From positions 124,001 through 188,000 of the forward strand of contig NZ_JAJHPV010000009.1 of the NCBI RefSeq assembly GCF_020831365.1: DNA of 64,000 bases. The letters are read 5' to 3'. Positions 51,923-61,291 of this stretch are shown piece after piece. This DNA comes from Massilia agrisoli (GTDB lineage: Bacteria > Pseudomonadota > Gammaproteobacteria > Burkholderiales > Burkholderiaceae_D). Both the position numbers and the translations under genes were made by a program. Below the pieces are notes generated by a model that saw only the letters and a list, made by a program, of their open reading frames with translations, had not been told where the DNA came from and did no database searches. Numbering within the stretch: position 1 is the stretch's first letter; each line of letters opens with the position of its first letter.

Positions 51923-52009
51923 GCACCACCCCCGCGTGCCCGCAGCGGGCCCGGTACGCCGGGCGCCGCGGCGTGGCGCCGCGCCGTTTCCCCTCCCCGA
52001 ATTCCCCCC

Positions 52010-52657
52010 ATGAGCTTCGCCACCTGGATTGCCTTTGTCTTTGCCGCGTCGATCATTGCCGTCTCGCCCGGATCGGGCGCCGTGCTCGCGATGTCGCACG
52101 GGCTGTCGTATGGCGTCAAGAAGGCAAGCGCAACGGTGCTCGGGCTCCAGCTTGGCCTGCTGCTGGTGCTGGCGATCGCCGGCGCCGGCGTCGGCTCGCT
52201 GCTGCTGGCCTCGGAGCTGGCTTTTAACATCGTCAAGACCGTGGGCGCGCTCTACCTGATCTGGCTCGGCCTCGCGCAGTGGCGCTCGAAGGTCGAGATC
52301 ATGCCCGGCACCGCCGCGGCGCCAGTGCAGGCCTACGTGCCGGCGTTCGGCAAGCGCGTGCTGACCGGCTTCCTGACCAATGCGACCAACCCGAAAGGGA
52401 TCATTTTCATGGTCGCCGTGCTGCCGCAGTTCATTTCCAAAGAAGCGCCGCTGCTGCCCCAGCTGGGCATCCTGGCCATCACCATGGTCTGCATCGACTC
52501 GGTGGTCATGAACGGCTACGCCTTCCTGGCCTCGTCGATGCAGCGCTTCTTCCGCGATGCGCGTGCAGTCAAAAAGCAGAACCGCTTTTTTGGCGGCGTG
52601 CTGATGCTGGTCGGCGGCGCCCTGTTCTTCGTCAAGCGCGGCGCCTCCGCCGCATAA
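52010..52657 (+). CDS. LysE/RhtB-family amino-acid exporter
   Basis: A 215-residue exporter with five or six helices. It has the family N-terminus WIAFVFAASIIAVSPGSGAVLAMSHGLSYG, the central KTVGALYLIWLGLAQWRSK, and FLTNATNPKGIIFMVAVLPQF. Likely exports a small amino acid or homoserine lactone; substrate unknown. Confidence 0.92.
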   Translation: MSFATWIAFVFAASIIAVSPGSGAVLAMSHGLSYGVKKASATVLGLQLGLLLVLAIAGAGVGSLLLASELAFNIVKTVGALYLIWLGLAQWRSKVEIMPGTAAAPVQAYVPAFGKRVLTGFLTNATNPKGIIFMVAVLPQFISKEAPLLPQLGILAITMVCIDSVVMNGYAFLASSMQRFFRDARAVKKQNRFFGGVLMLVGGALFFVKRGASAA

Positions 52658-52679
52658 AGCGTTCGTCCCCGGCCGATTG

Positions 52680-52698
52680 CAACCGTTTGTAACGGTTG
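52680..52698. promoter_or_regulatory. Perfect inverted repeat after the LysE gene
   Basis: CAACCGTT-TGT-AACGGTTG has 8-base arms without a T-run. It may be an operator for the FecR-domain gene starting 70 bases later, or a weak terminator. Confidence 0.4.
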
Positions 52699-52767
52699 TG
52701 GTCCGTTCGCCGCCATGCCGCGTTTTATACTTGGCAAATGCCCTAATCCATCTCCCTGGAGTTCACC

Positions 52768-54681
52768 ATGCGTAGTCCCTTTATGAGAGCTGCGGCCGTG
52801 CTGGCGCTGATGGCCTGCTCCGTCCTCGCGCAAGCCCAGTCCGAAGCGCCCGGGCGCGTCGGCCGCGTGTCCCTGGTCCAGGGGCCGGTGACCATCAGCA
52901 CCGAAGACGGCGACCAGCCCGACAGCGCCCTGGTGAACTGGCCGGTGACCAGCGATAACCGCATCACCACCCAACGCAACGGGCGCACCGAAATCCGCAT
53001 CGGCTCGACCGCCGTGCGCCTTGACGGCGACTCGTCGCTCGAAGTGCTCGAGCTGGACGATGACCGCCTGCAGCTGCTGCTGCATTACGGCAGCGCCAAC
53101 ATCCGCGTGCGCAACGCCGAGGTGCTCGACGGCTTCTCGATCGAGACGCCGCAGGGCCGCGTGCGCATGCGCGAAGCGGGCCGCATCCGCGTCGACGCCA
53201 ACCCCGACGCCAGCCTGGTCGACGTATTCGACGGCGTCGCGCTGGTGGAGGTTGACGGCTCGACCTTCTCGCTGCGTCCCGGCCGCCGCGTCGAAATGCG
53301 CCACGGCGACTTGGTCACCGCGCTGGCGGTGCGCACCAGCTTCGACGACTGGGCGCGCCTGCGCGACCAGCAGGACGACCGCGTGGTCTCCGACCGCTAC
53401 GTCACCACCGAAATGACCGGGTACGAAGAGCTGGACCGCTACGGCAGCTGGAGCGACAACAGCGAATACGGCCCGGTGTGGCTGCCACGCCACGTATCGG
53501 CCGGCTGGGCGCCTTACCGCGACGGCCGCTGGACCTGGGTCTCGCCCTGGGGCTGGACCTGGATCGACAACGCGCCCTGGGGCTACGCGCCCTCGCACTA
53601 CGGCCGCTGGGTGATGATCAACCAGCGCTGGGGCTGGGCGCCTGGCCGCCACATCGGCCGCCCTGTGTGGGCGCCGGCACTGGTGGGCTGGGTCGGCGGC
53701 AGCGGCTGGAGCCTGGCGTTCAACTCGGGTCCGCTGCACCGCTCGGCGCCCGCGCAAGGCTGGTACCCGCTCGGATTCGGCGAACACTATGCGCCTTCGT
53801 ACCGGATGCGGCACGACCACCTGCGCCACATTAACCGCCATGTGCATCCGCATGAGGGCCGCCGCCGCGGCGACGACCACCGCCGCCACGGCCTGACCGT
53901 GGTCCCGCATGACCACTTCAAGCGCCGCGCGCCGATCGTGGTGCCGGCCACCCCGCGCGCCGTGGTCACCCCGCTGGCGCTGCAGAACGCGCCGGTACTG
54001 GCGCCGCAGGCCCCGGCAGAGCGCGCCGGACGCATTCGCCGCCACCGTGACGCCGACGTCGAAGCCGGCGACGTGTCGTACCGTGTGCGCCGTCCGCTGC
54101 AGGCAGCACCGGCTGCGGCGGTGCAGCCGCAGGTCCAGGCGCCGGTTACCGTTCCTGTGCAGGTCCAGCCGGCGCCGCGCCGCGAGCACCGTGGCGGCGA
54201 TGACCGCCGTGAAGCACGCGTTGCCGACGACCAGCGCGGCGATTGGCGCGAAGAGCGTCGCGGCCAGGTCGAAGAAGCGCGCCGCCAGCAAATGGAAGCA
54301 GCCCGCCGCGAACAGGCGGAAGCGGCGCGCCGCAGCCAGCTGGACCAGCTGCGCCAGGCGCAGTTGGAAGAGGCACGCCGGGGGCAGGCCGACCAGATGC
54401 GCCGCATGCAAATGGACGAGATGCGCCGCAGCCAGATGGAAGAAATGCGGCGCGCGCGCCAGGGCCAGTTGCAGGCCGCGCCGGCGGCGGTCCAGCAGCC
54501 GGCGCCACAGCAGATGCAGCAGGCGCAGCCAGAACCGCGCCGCATCGCGCCCCAGCCTCAACCGCAGCCCCAGGTGCAGGCGCCTGCACCCCATGCCGAC
54601 AATCCGGTGTCCAGGCAGGAACGCCGCAGCCGGGAAGAGTCGCAGAACCGTGGTAACAGTCGTGGTTTCGACCAGCACTAA
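52768..54681 (+). CDS. FecR-domain / DUF6600 exported protein with long Gln/Arg-rich tail
   Basis: A 637-residue exported protein: signal peptide (to about AQA, residue 23), FecR-like beta domain (30-190), then a Trp/Gly/Tyr-rich DUF6600 segment (about 215-345) with repeated WAPY, WTWVSPWGWTW and YGRWV units, then a low-complexity tail of Arg, Gln, Glu and Met (430-637), probably helical (RRQQMEAARREQAEAARR). Role unknown; the layout suggests a cell-envelope scaffold. No sigma/anti-sigma gene adjoins it, so FecR signalling is not implied. Confidence 0.82.
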   Translation: MRSPFMRAAAVLALMACSVLAQAQSEAPGRVGRVSLVQGPVTISTEDGDQPDSALVNWPVTSDNRITTQRNGRTEIRIGSTAVRLDGDSSLEVLELDDDRLQLLLHYGSANIRVRNAEVLDGFSIETPQGRVRMREAGRIRVDANPDASLVDVFDGVALVEVDGSTFSLRPGRRVEMRHGDLVTALAVRTSFDDWARLRDQQDDRVVSDRYVTTEMTGYEELDRYGSWSDNSEYGPVWLPRHVSAGWAPYRDGRWTWVSPWGWTWIDNAPWGYAPSHYGRWVMINQRWGWAPGRHIGRPVWAPALVGWVGGSGWSLAFNSGPLHRSAPAQGWYPLGFGEHYAPSYRMRHDHLRHINRHVHPHEGRRRGDDHRRHGLTVVPHDHFKRRAPIVVPATPRAVVTPLALQNAPVLAPQAPAERAGRIRRHRDADVEAGDVSYRVRRPLQAAPAAAVQPQVQAPVTVPVQVQPAPRREHRGGDDRREARVADDQRGDWREERRGQVEEARRQQMEAARREQAEAARRSQLDQLRQAQLEEARRGQADQMRRMQMDEMRRSQMEEMRRARQGQLQAAPAAVQQPAPQQMQQAQPEPRRIAPQPQPQPQVQAPAPHADNPVSRQERRSREESQNRGNSRGFDQH

Positions 54682-54794
54682 GACCTGCGCGGCCGTGCGT
54701 TTCATTCCGCCATTTCTGCATCACAGGCGGCGTATCGCACCGTTCGTCGCATCCATGCCGCATTGAAGGGGGCGAATCGGTACAGTGGCATCAC

Positions 54795-54829
54795 TCGGTA
54801 GCGCAATGGTTTTTCCGCTACCGACTTTT
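54795..54829 (+). terminator. Hairpin with T-run downstream of FecR gene
   Basis: Arms TCGGTAGCG and CGCTACCGA with a 12-base loop, then CTTTTT. Lies 114 bases after the stop of the FecR-domain gene. Confidence 0.6.
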
Positions 54830-54870
54830 TGTCCTCCGCTATTTTCCCCCCCAACGATGGAAGTAGTTTA

Positions 54871-54898
54871 CGGCCAGCCTCGCGCTGGCCGCTTTTTT
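54871..54898 (+). terminator. Second rho-independent terminator
   Basis: Stem CGGCCAGC/GCTGGCCG, 5-base loop, then C and seven T. It follows the hairpin at 54795 by 47 bases and precedes the DUF493-lipB-lipA cluster. Confidence 0.8.
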
Positions 54899-54966
54899 TC
54901 CGCGGCTGGCCAAACGCAAAACATTGGCTACAATGTACCTTTGAACGCGTTTGAACTGGAATGTGT

Positions 54967-55236
54967 ATGACCACGACCCCTGACTCCCTTATCGAATACC
55001 CGAGTGACTTTCCGATCAAGGTGATGGGCGCGACGCATGTGGACTTCGCCGCCACGATCGTCGATGTCGTCCTCGAATTCGACCCGACCTTCCACATCGG
55101 CCGCCTGGAAGAGCGCCCTTCGGCCAAAGGCAACTACACTGGCCTGACCGTCACCGTGCGCGCGACCAGCCGCGCCCAGCTCGACGACCTGTACCGCGCC
55201 CTGTCGGCCCACCCAATGGTCAAGATTGTCATGTAA
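54967..55236 (+). CDS. DUF493 (YbeD-like) protein
   Basis: An 89-residue ACT-like protein: LIEYPSDFPIKVMGATHVDFAATIVDVV and LTVTVRATSRAQLDDLYRALSAHPMVKIVM. YbeD homologues commonly precede lipB, as here, but their role is unknown. The ATG at 54967 has GGA at a suitable distance; another in-frame ATG lies at 54961. Confidence 0.9.
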   Translation: MTTTPDSLIEYPSDFPIKVMGATHVDFAATIVDVVLEFDPTFHIGRLEERPSAKGNYTGLTVTVRATSRAQLDDLYRALSAHPMVKIVM

Positions 55237-55320
55237 GCCACACCTGGGCCGGCGCTGGCAGCAAGCTGGCGCTGGCTTATAATGGCGGGTGCCGTAACCC
55301 AACCGCCACCCGCTATCTTC

Positions 55321-56040
55321 ATGCCTGCCATCTGCCCCGCACCGGCGATCATCCGTGATCTCGGCCGCGCCGACTACGAACCCGTGTTCGCCGCGATGCG
55401 CGCCTTTACCGACGCGCGCGACACCGGCACGCCGGATGAATTGTGGATCGTCGAGCACCCGCCGGTGTTCACGCTGGGCCTCGGCGCCGACCGTGGCCAC
55501 CTGCTGGCCGGCCCTGGCGTTCCCGCCCACGGCATCCCCGTGGTGCAGACCGACCGTGGCGGCGAAGTGACCTTCCACGGTCCCGGCCAGGTGGTGATCT
55601 ACCTGCTGATCGACCTGCGCCGCAGTAAGCCGGGCGGCAAGCTGTATGCGCGCCAGTTTGTGACAAAAATCGAACAGGCGATCATCAACGTGCTGCAGGC
55701 GTATAATCTGGAAGGTGAGCGCATCGCGGGCGCGCCAGGCATCTATATCGCCGCCGGCCCGCGCAAAGGCGCCAAGATCGCGGCGCTGGGCCTCAAGGTG
55801 CGCGGTAACGGATGCACTTACCACGGCGTGTCGCTGAATGTCGCGATGGACCTTTCGCCGTTTTCATGGATTAACCCTTGCGGCTATTCCGGCCTGGCCA
55901 CCGTCGACATGCGCACCATGGGCGTGCATGCGGCACTGGCCGACGTGCAGCAGCAACTGGCGGCTGAACTGGTACGCCAGCTGGCCATGCCCGACCCGAA
56001 CAACATCAACCATGCCCCTCCAGGGCAAGCAGCCAAATGA
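55321..56040 (+). CDS. lipB: Lipoyl(octanoyl) transferase LipB
   Basis: A 239-residue enzyme that moves octanoyl groups from acyl carrier protein to lipoyl domains. Motifs: [16 protein letters not shown], the catalytic Lys in KIAALGLKV and the catalytic Cys in [13 protein letters not shown]. An in-frame ATG at 55282 lies within a TATAAT box, so the ATG at 55321 is preferred. Its end overlaps lipA. Confidence 0.95.
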   Translation: MPAICPAPAIIRDLGRADYEPVFAAMRAFTDARDTGTPDELWIVEHPPVFTLGLGADRGHLLAGPGVPAHGIPVVQTDRGGEVTFHGPGQVVIYLLIDLRRSKPGGKLYARQFVTKIEQAIINVLQAYNLEGERIAGAPGIYIAAGPRKGAKIAALGLKVRGNGCTYHGVSLNVAMDLSPFSWINPCGYSGLATVDMRTMGVHAALADVQQQLAAELVRQLAMPDPNNINHAPPGQAAK

Positions 56041-57023
56041 CCACCGACATCGACACCGGCACCGTCCCCGCTTACAACCCGAGCGAAAAGCAAAAAGGCG
56101 CAAGCAAGACCTCGCGCATTCCGATCAAGATCGTCCCGATCGAGCAGGTCGAGCGCCTGAAGAAGCCGGACTGGATCCGCGTCAAGGCTGCCACCGCATC
56201 GAGCCGCTTTTACGAAATCAAGGACATCCTGCGCGCCAATAACCTGGTGACGGTGTGCGAAGAAGCCAGCTGCCCGAACATCGGCGAATGCTTCGGCAAG
56301 GGCACCGCGACCTTCATGATCATGGGCGACAAGTGCACCCGCCGCTGCCCGTTCTGCGACGTCGGCCACGGCCGCCCTGACCCGCTCGATACGGAAGAAC
56401 CGGGCAAGCTGGCCAAGACCATCGCCGACCTGCGCCTCTCCTACGTGGTGATTACCTCGGTCGACCGCGACGACCTGCGTGACGGCGGCGCAGGCCACTT
56501 TGTCGACTGCATCCAGAAGACGCGCGCGCTGACGCCATCGACCAAGATCGAAGTGCTGGTGCCGGACTTCCGCGGCCGCCTGCAAAAGGCGCTCGACATC
56601 TTCAAGGACGGCCTGCCGGACGTCATGAACCACAACCTCGAAACCGTGCCGCGCCTGTACAAGGAAGCGCGCCCGGGCGCCGACTACGCGCACTCGCTGC
56701 AGCTGCTGCGCGACTTCAAGGCGATGTACCCGGGCGCGGTCACCAAGTCGGGCCTGATGGTTGGCCTGGGCGAGACCGACGAAGAGATCCTCGAAGTGAT
56801 GCGCGACATGCGCGCCCATAACATCGACATGCTGACCATCGGCCAGTACCTGGCGCCGTCGAACTCGCACCTGCCGGTGCGCCGCTATGTGCACCCGGAC
56901 GTCTTCAAGATGTTTGAGGAGAAGGCATACGAGATGGGCTTCGTGCACGCCGCGGTTGGCGCGATGGTGCGCAGCTCGTACCACGCCGACGTACAGGCGC
57001 ACAACGCCGGCGTCGCCGCCTAG
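56037..57023 (+). CDS. lipA: Lipoyl synthase LipA
   Basis: A 328-residue radical-SAM enzyme that inserts two sulfurs into octanoyl groups. Auxiliary cluster CX4CX5C is in [12 protein letters not shown], the radical-SAM CX3CX2C is in [13 protein letters not shown], and the C-terminal RSSYHAD Ser motif is present. ATG overlaps the lipB stop (ATGA). DUF493, lipB and lipA form one housekeeping operon. Confidence 0.97.
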   Translation: MTTDIDTGTVPAYNPSEKQKGASKTSRIPIKIVPIEQVERLKKPDWIRVKAATASSRFYEIKDILRANNLVTVCEEASCPNIGECFGKGTATFMIMGDKCTRRCPFCDVGHGRPDPLDTEEPGKLAKTIADLRLSYVVITSVDRDDLRDGGAGHFVDCIQKTRALTPSTKIEVLVPDFRGRLQKALDIFKDGLPDVMNHNLETVPRLYKEARPGADYAHSLQLLRDFKAMYPGAVTKSGLMVGLGETDEEILEVMRDMRAHNIDMLTIGQYLAPSNSHLPVRRYVHPDVFKMFEEKAYEMGFVHAAVGAMVRSSYHADVQAHNAGVAA

Positions 57024-57038
57024 CAGGCGATCCGTGCA

Positions 57039-57069
57039 GGTAGGGCGGATAAGCGCAAGCGCATCCGCC
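57039..57069. repeat. REP-type palindromic element, copy 2
   Basis: Begins with GGTAGGGCGGAT and ends ATCCGCC around an AAGCGCAAGCGC centre. Related to the element at 50076; here the right arm is shorter (no CTAC). It lies between lipA and the convergent GH16 gene. Confidence 0.75.
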
Positions 57070-57095
57070 GAATCGGCCGCCGGCCGGTCAGCGGC

Positions 57096-57905
57096 TCACT
57101 GTGGGCGCCGGTACACCCGCACGTAATCGACCAGCATCCGCTGCGGCATCACGGTCGTAGCGTCCGGATAGCCTGGCCAGTAGCCGCCGACCGCGAGGTT
57201 CAGCAGCACAAAGAAAGGCTGTTCAAACACCCAGTCGCCCTTTACCAGTTCTGGCCGCGCGGTGTGATACAGCTGCCCGTCGCGGTACCAGCGGATCTCG
57301 CGTGGTTCCCACTCCACCGCAAACACGTGGAAGCCGTCCGCGTAATTCCCGCTTGCGAGCACTGATGGTTTGCCGAATGCGTGTTCGCCCGAATAGCCCG
57401 GGCCATGCACAGTGCCGTGCACCGTTGCCGGTTCCTTGCCGATGTTTTCCATGATGTCGATCTCGCCGCTGCGCGGCCAGCCGGCCGTGGCGATGCCGCT
57501 GCCCAGCATCCAGAACGCGGGCCAGATGCCCTGGCCCTTCGGCACCTTGATCCGCGCCTCATAGCGCCCGTAGGTACGCTCTTTCAGCCCCGCGGTCTTG
57601 ATCCGCGCCGATGTGTACTCGCGCTGTTCATAACGCTCCTTGCGCGCTTCGATAACGAGGAAGCCATCGGACACGCGCACATTCTCGGGCCGGGCCGTGT
57701 AGTACTGCAGCTCGTTGTTGCCCCAGCCATTGCCGCCGGTTTCGGCAATCCAGTTGCGCGCATCCAGTGTGGCGCCGTCGAATTCATCGCTCCAGTCGAG
57801 CACCCAGCCCGGGGGAGCCACCGCAGCAGGGGGCGGTTCGGCCCGCGCGAAACAGGGTGGCAGCAGGAACGCGCCAGTCAGCAGGCACAGTGCTCGAATG
57901 TTCAT
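57096..57905 (-). CDS. Secreted GH16 beta-glucanase (laminarinase-like)
   Basis: A 269-residue exported enzyme: signal peptide (to about ARA, residue 21) and a single GH16 domain with the catalytic EIDIME motif (GEIDIMENIG), plus NELQYYT and GIWPAFWMLG. This is the retaining glucanase family for beta-1,3 or mixed beta-1,3-1,4 glucans. The frame opens to 58028, but the signal peptide begins at the ATG at 57905. A GGAAACGTTTCC palindrome lies 28 bases upstream, and the gene is divergent from the 1000-residue TonB receptor carrying a similar site, so both are probably controlled by one LacI-type regulator. Confidence 0.93.
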   Translation of the reverse strand: MNIRALCLLTGAFLLPPCFARAEPPPAAVAPPGWVLDWSDEFDGATLDARNWIAETGGNGWGNNELQYYTARPENVRVSDGFLVIEARKERYEQREYTSARIKTAGLKERTYGRYEARIKVPKGQGIWPAFWMLGSGIATAGWPRSGEIDIMENIGKEPATVHGTVHGPGYSGEHAFGKPSVLASGNYADGFHVFAVEWEPREIRWYRDGQLYHTARPELVKGDWVFEQPFFVLLNLAVGGYWPGYPDATTVMPQRMLVDYVRVYRRPQ

Positions 57906-57932
57906 GGTGGCGCCCTTTTCGGCAGCGAGATT

Positions 57933-57944
57933 GGAAACGTTTCC
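57933..57944. promoter_or_regulatory. LacI-type operator before GH16 gene
   Basis: GGAAACGTTTCC, a perfect palindrome with the central CG of LacI/GalR-family sites. Identical to the core of the site at 58109-58122. Confidence 0.8.
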
Positions 57945-58065
57945 TATTTCACTATACCTTCGGGTTTTTGTCATGTCAACCGACACCGCACGCGGCGTTT
58001 TCCGCTGATTCTGTTGCGTTCCCGGCATTCGGCAATCGTCGTGAACCCCTTGGCAAAATATTCCG

Positions 58066-58094
58066 TTGACAATTTTTTTCGCTGACCCTAATAT
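58066..58094 (+). promoter_or_regulatory. Sigma-70 promoter of TonB-receptor operon
   Basis: TTGACA and TAATAT separated by exactly 17 bases, the most complete housekeeping-type promoter in the window. The LacI-type palindrome follows about 15 bases after the -10 box, so it would overlap the transcription start. Confidence 0.85.
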
Positions 58095-58108
58095 TCAGAC
58101 AGCTTTGA

Positions 58109-58122
58109 TGGAAACGTTTCCA
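58109..58122. promoter_or_regulatory. LacI-type operator of TonB-receptor operon
   Basis: TGGAAACGTTTCCA, a 14-base perfect palindrome immediately downstream of the promoter, 80 bases before the receptor ATG. Same core as 57933-57944. Confidence 0.85.
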
Positions 58123-58201
58123 CAAATCGCTGGAAATGAGCAGGAAAACGCACCCAGTGGCACAAGAATAAATCTATAAAAATAGAGATTGAGGAGATCA
58201 C

Positions 58202-61200
58202 ATGCACTACCCAAAGGCGAACCAGAAGTTAATGAGCCTGGCAGTTGCCGCTGCCTGCGCCGCGCTCGCGCCGGCCTACGCTCAGGAGGTAGCAGCCGCC
58301 CAGGCGGAAGCGGCCACCACCACCACCACGACCACCACTGACGCCGCAGCAGAACCTGCCGTCCAGCGCGTTGTCGTGACCGGCCTGCGCAACAGCATGG
58401 TCTCGTCCATGAACCTGAAGCGTAATTCGGACGGCATCGTCGACGGCATCGTCGCGGCGGACATCGGCAAATTCCCGGATACCAACCTGGCCGAATCGCT
58501 GCAGCGCATCAGCGGCGTGTCGATCGACCGCTCGATCGGCGAAGGCTCCAAGGTCACCGTCCGCGGCGTAGGCCCCGACTTCAACATGGTGCTGCTGAAC
58601 GGGCGCCAGATGCCGACCTCCAACCTGGGCGACCTGAACGGCCGCGCCTTCGACTTCGCCAACCTGGCGTCCGAAGCGATTTCGCAGATCCAGGTGTACA
58701 AGTCGAGCCGCGCGGAGACCCCGACCGGCGGCATCGGCGCCACGCTGAACGTGATGACGGCCCGCCCGCTCGACCGTCCTGGCCTGCAGGCCAGCATCGG
58801 CGTCAAGGGCGTGTATGACACCTCGGCCTCCAACCTGCCAGATGACGTCAAGCGCGGCGAGAAGGTCACGCCCGAAGTCTCCGGCATCTACAGCAACACC
58901 TTCGCCGACGGAAAATTCGGCGTCGCGATCAGCGCCAGCTACCAGGAGCGCAACCTGGGCTTCAACCAGGCCGCCGTCTCCAACGGCTGGAAGGGCCCGT
59001 TCCGCGGCGACGAGAACAACTGGGGCACGATCCCCCAGCCAGGCACCCCTGGCTCGGAGAACATCGTCAACCGTCCCGCACCGGGCGACCTGTATTCGGT
59101 CCCGCAGAACCTGAACTACAACATGAACGGCGTGCAGCGCCAGCGCACCAACGGCCAGCTTACCCTGCAGTTCGCGCCAACCAAGGACCTGACCACCACG
59201 CTGGACTTCACCTACTCGGAAAACAAGATCCAGACCCGCCGCAACGACCTGTCGGCCTGGTTCAACTTCGGCCCGTCGTCCACCAGCTGGACCGACGGCC
59301 CGGTAGCGAGCCCGCTCCTCTACACCGAGATCATCAATCCTGCGGCCAGCGACATCGCCATGGGCGGCGCCCAGTTCGCGACCAAGACCCAGAACGAATC
59401 GATCGGCTTCAACACGGCATGGCGCGTCAACAGCTCGCTCAAGCTTGAACTCGACGCCCACAAGTCGAGCGCCGAATCGGTGCCTGACAGCCCGTTCGGC
59501 TCGAATAACACGATTGGCACGGCGAGCTTCAGCCGCGGCACCACCGGCGTCGACTTCAGCCAGGACTTCCCGGTGCTGTCGATCCAGGGGGCGGACTTCC
59601 AGCGCGCGCGCCAGCACGTGACGGGCTCGGTGTTCCAGAATGGTTACATGAAGGGCGATATCGACCAGCTGCAGTTCAAGGGCCGCCTGCGCATGATGGA
59701 AGCGTCCAACCTGAACTTCGGCCTCGCCGCCACCAAGGTAGAAAACCGCTCCGCGTTCTCCAACCAGCAGCGCGACACCTGGGGTGGCGCCACTTCGCCG
59801 GCCGACTACCCAAGCAGCGTCTGGCATCCGGAAACCGTGCGCCAGTACTTCGACCAGATCAGCGGCAGCGACAATGCGGGCCTGTTCAACCAGTTCTACA
59901 CCTTCGATTTCGAAGAAGTGCGCCAGATCGCGGCAACCGCGTCGGGCCTGCCGCAGCTGTACCTGCCAAAGACCACCTACGATACCGACCGCCGCACCAC
60001 GGAAAAATCGAAGAGCGCCTACCTGCAGGTGAATACCGACTGGGATACCGCGCTGCCGGTCCACACCGCCATCGGCGTACGCTACGAAGAGACCGACGTG
60101 CGCTCGACGGCGCTGGTGCCTACCGCGACGAGTATCTCGTGGGTGTCGCAGAACGAGTTCCCGATCAGCTTCGGAGCGCCATCGTTTACCAGCCTGGAAG
60201 GCAAGTACCGCCACGTGCTGCCGAGCTTCGACTCTGACGTGGAGCTGAACAAGGACATGAAGCTGCGCTTCAGCTATGGCCATACGATCGGCCGTCCGCG
60301 CTATGACCAGATCCAGGGCGGGCAGGTGCTCGACCAGCTGGCGCGCATCAACGGCGGCACTGGCTCGCAGGGCAATCCGTCGCTCAAGCCGGTCAAGTCG
60401 AAGAACATCGACCTGTCCTACGAGTGGTACTACGCGCCGCAGAACTTCTTCTCGGTCGGCTACTTCCGCAAGGACCTGGAGAACTATGCCGGCCAGTCGA
60501 AGGTGTCGGCCACGCCGTTCAACCTGCGTACGCCGGTCGGCGGCGCGTTGTGGAACCTGGCGCTTGCCAATGGCTGCAGCGGCGGCGACACCACCTGCAT
60601 CCGCAACTACATCTTCCGCAACCATGCCGGCAGCGCCGGCGTGACGCGCGGCCCGGATGACGCGGCGGGCAACGCCACCGGCACCATCGTCGGCCAGCCA
60701 GGCGATCCGATCGCCAATTTCGAGATCACCTCCTTCTCCAACCAGAAGCGGGCGGACCTCAATGGCGTGGAGGTCAACGTGCAGCACATGTTCGGCAACA
60801 GCGGTTTCGGGCTGTCGGCCAACTACACCTACGTCAATTCGGGGCTGGAATACGACAACGCGAGCGTCGGCGAACAGTTCGCGCTGGTCGGCCTGAGCGA
60901 CTCGGCCAACCTGGTGGCCATCTACGAAGACGCGACCTGGACCGCACGTGCAGCCTACAACTGGCGCGGCAAGTTCTTGTCGGGGACCTTCGACGGTTCG
61001 GGGCCTAACCCGAACTACACCGAAGCGTACGGCCAGCTCGACATCAGTGTGGGCTATGCGGTCAATGACAAGCTGAGCCTGCAGTTCGAGGCGATCAATG
61101 TCACCGACGAGATCCAGCGCATCCACGGCCGCACCGAAAACCAGCTGCTGTTCGTGACCCAGTCGGGCCCGCGTTACATGTTGGGTGCCCGTTACAAGTT

Positions 61201-61204
61201 TTAA
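58202..61204 (+). CDS. TonB-dependent receptor of the glycan-uptake type
   Basis: A 1000-residue receptor: signal peptide (to about AYAQ, residue 28), a run of eight Thr after AEAA (residues ~38-45), plug domain (about 55-180; VVVTGLRNSMVSSMNLKRNSDGIVDGI; ESLQRISGVSIDRS), barrel, and C-terminal LGARYKF with terminal Phe. This is the Caulobacter/Xanthomonas-type long receptor that imports oligosaccharides. GAGGAGAT precedes the ATG. It is followed by a strong terminator, then a halogenase homologue, SapC and a cupin-like gene, a combination known from other sugar-receptor loci. Uptake of GH16 products is the likely job. Confidence 0.93.
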   Translation: MHYPKANQKLMSLAVAAACAALAPAYAQEVAAAQAEAATTTTTTTTDAAAEPAVQRVVVTGLRNSMVSSMNLKRNSDGIVDGIVAADIGKFPDTNLAESLQRISGVSIDRSIGEGSKVTVRGVGPDFNMVLLNGRQMPTSNLGDLNGRAFDFANLASEAISQIQVYKSSRAETPTGGIGATLNVMTARPLDRPGLQASIGVKGVYDTSASNLPDDVKRGEKVTPEVSGIYSNTFADGKFGVAISASYQERNLGFNQAAVSNGWKGPFRGDENNWGTIPQPGTPGSENIVNRPAPGDLYSVPQNLNYNMNGVQRQRTNGQLTLQFAPTKDLTTTLDFTYSENKIQTRRNDLSAWFNFGPSSTSWTDGPVASPLLYTEIINPAASDIAMGGAQFATKTQNESIGFNTAWRVNSSLKLELDAHKSSAESVPDSPFGSNNTIGTASFSRGTTGVDFSQDFPVLSIQGADFQRARQHVTGSVFQNGYMKGDIDQLQFKGRLRMMEASNLNFGLAATKVENRSAFSNQQRDTWGGATSPADYPSSVWHPETVRQYFDQISGSDNAGLFNQFYTFDFEEVRQIAATASGLPQLYLPKTTYDTDRRTTEKSKSAYLQVNTDWDTALPVHTAIGVRYEETDVRSTALVPTATSISWVSQNEFPISFGAPSFTSLEGKYRHVLPSFDSDVELNKDMKLRFSYGHTIGRPRYDQIQGGQVLDQLARINGGTGSQGNPSLKPVKSKNIDLSYEWYYAPQNFFSVGYFRKDLENYAGQSKVSATPFNLRTPVGGALWNLALANGCSGGDTTCIRNYIFRNHAGSAGVTRGPDDAAGNATGTIVGQPGDPIANFEITSFSNQKRADLNGVEVNVQHMFGNSGFGLSANYTYVNSGLEYDNASVGEQFALVGLSDSANLVAIYEDATWTARAAYNWRGKFLSGTFDGSGPNPNYTEAYGQLDISVGYAVNDKLSLQFEAINVTDEIQRIHGRTENQLLFVTQSGPRYMLGARYKF

Positions 61205-61224
61205 TCGACAATAATAGTGACTTG

Positions 61225-61253
61225 AAAAGGCCGCGGCGGTGCCGCGGCCTTTT
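61225..61253 (+). terminator. Strong hairpin after TonB receptor gene
   Basis: A 13-base perfect stem AAAAGGCCGCGGC/GCCGCGGCCTTTT with a 3-base loop, 20 bases after the receptor stop. Its A/T ends make it a terminator in both directions; it could separate the receptor from the halogenase operon. Confidence 0.8.
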
Positions 61254-61291
61254 CGGGTTAATGTCGAGGCTTGTATAACAAGGGCATTTGC

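Noticed and set aside
58311-58345. ACC/ACG trinucleotide run at the TonB receptor N-terminus
   Set aside because: It encodes a short poly-Thr linker after the signal peptide. It is noted in that gene, but the codons are mixed and it is not a clear microsatellite.
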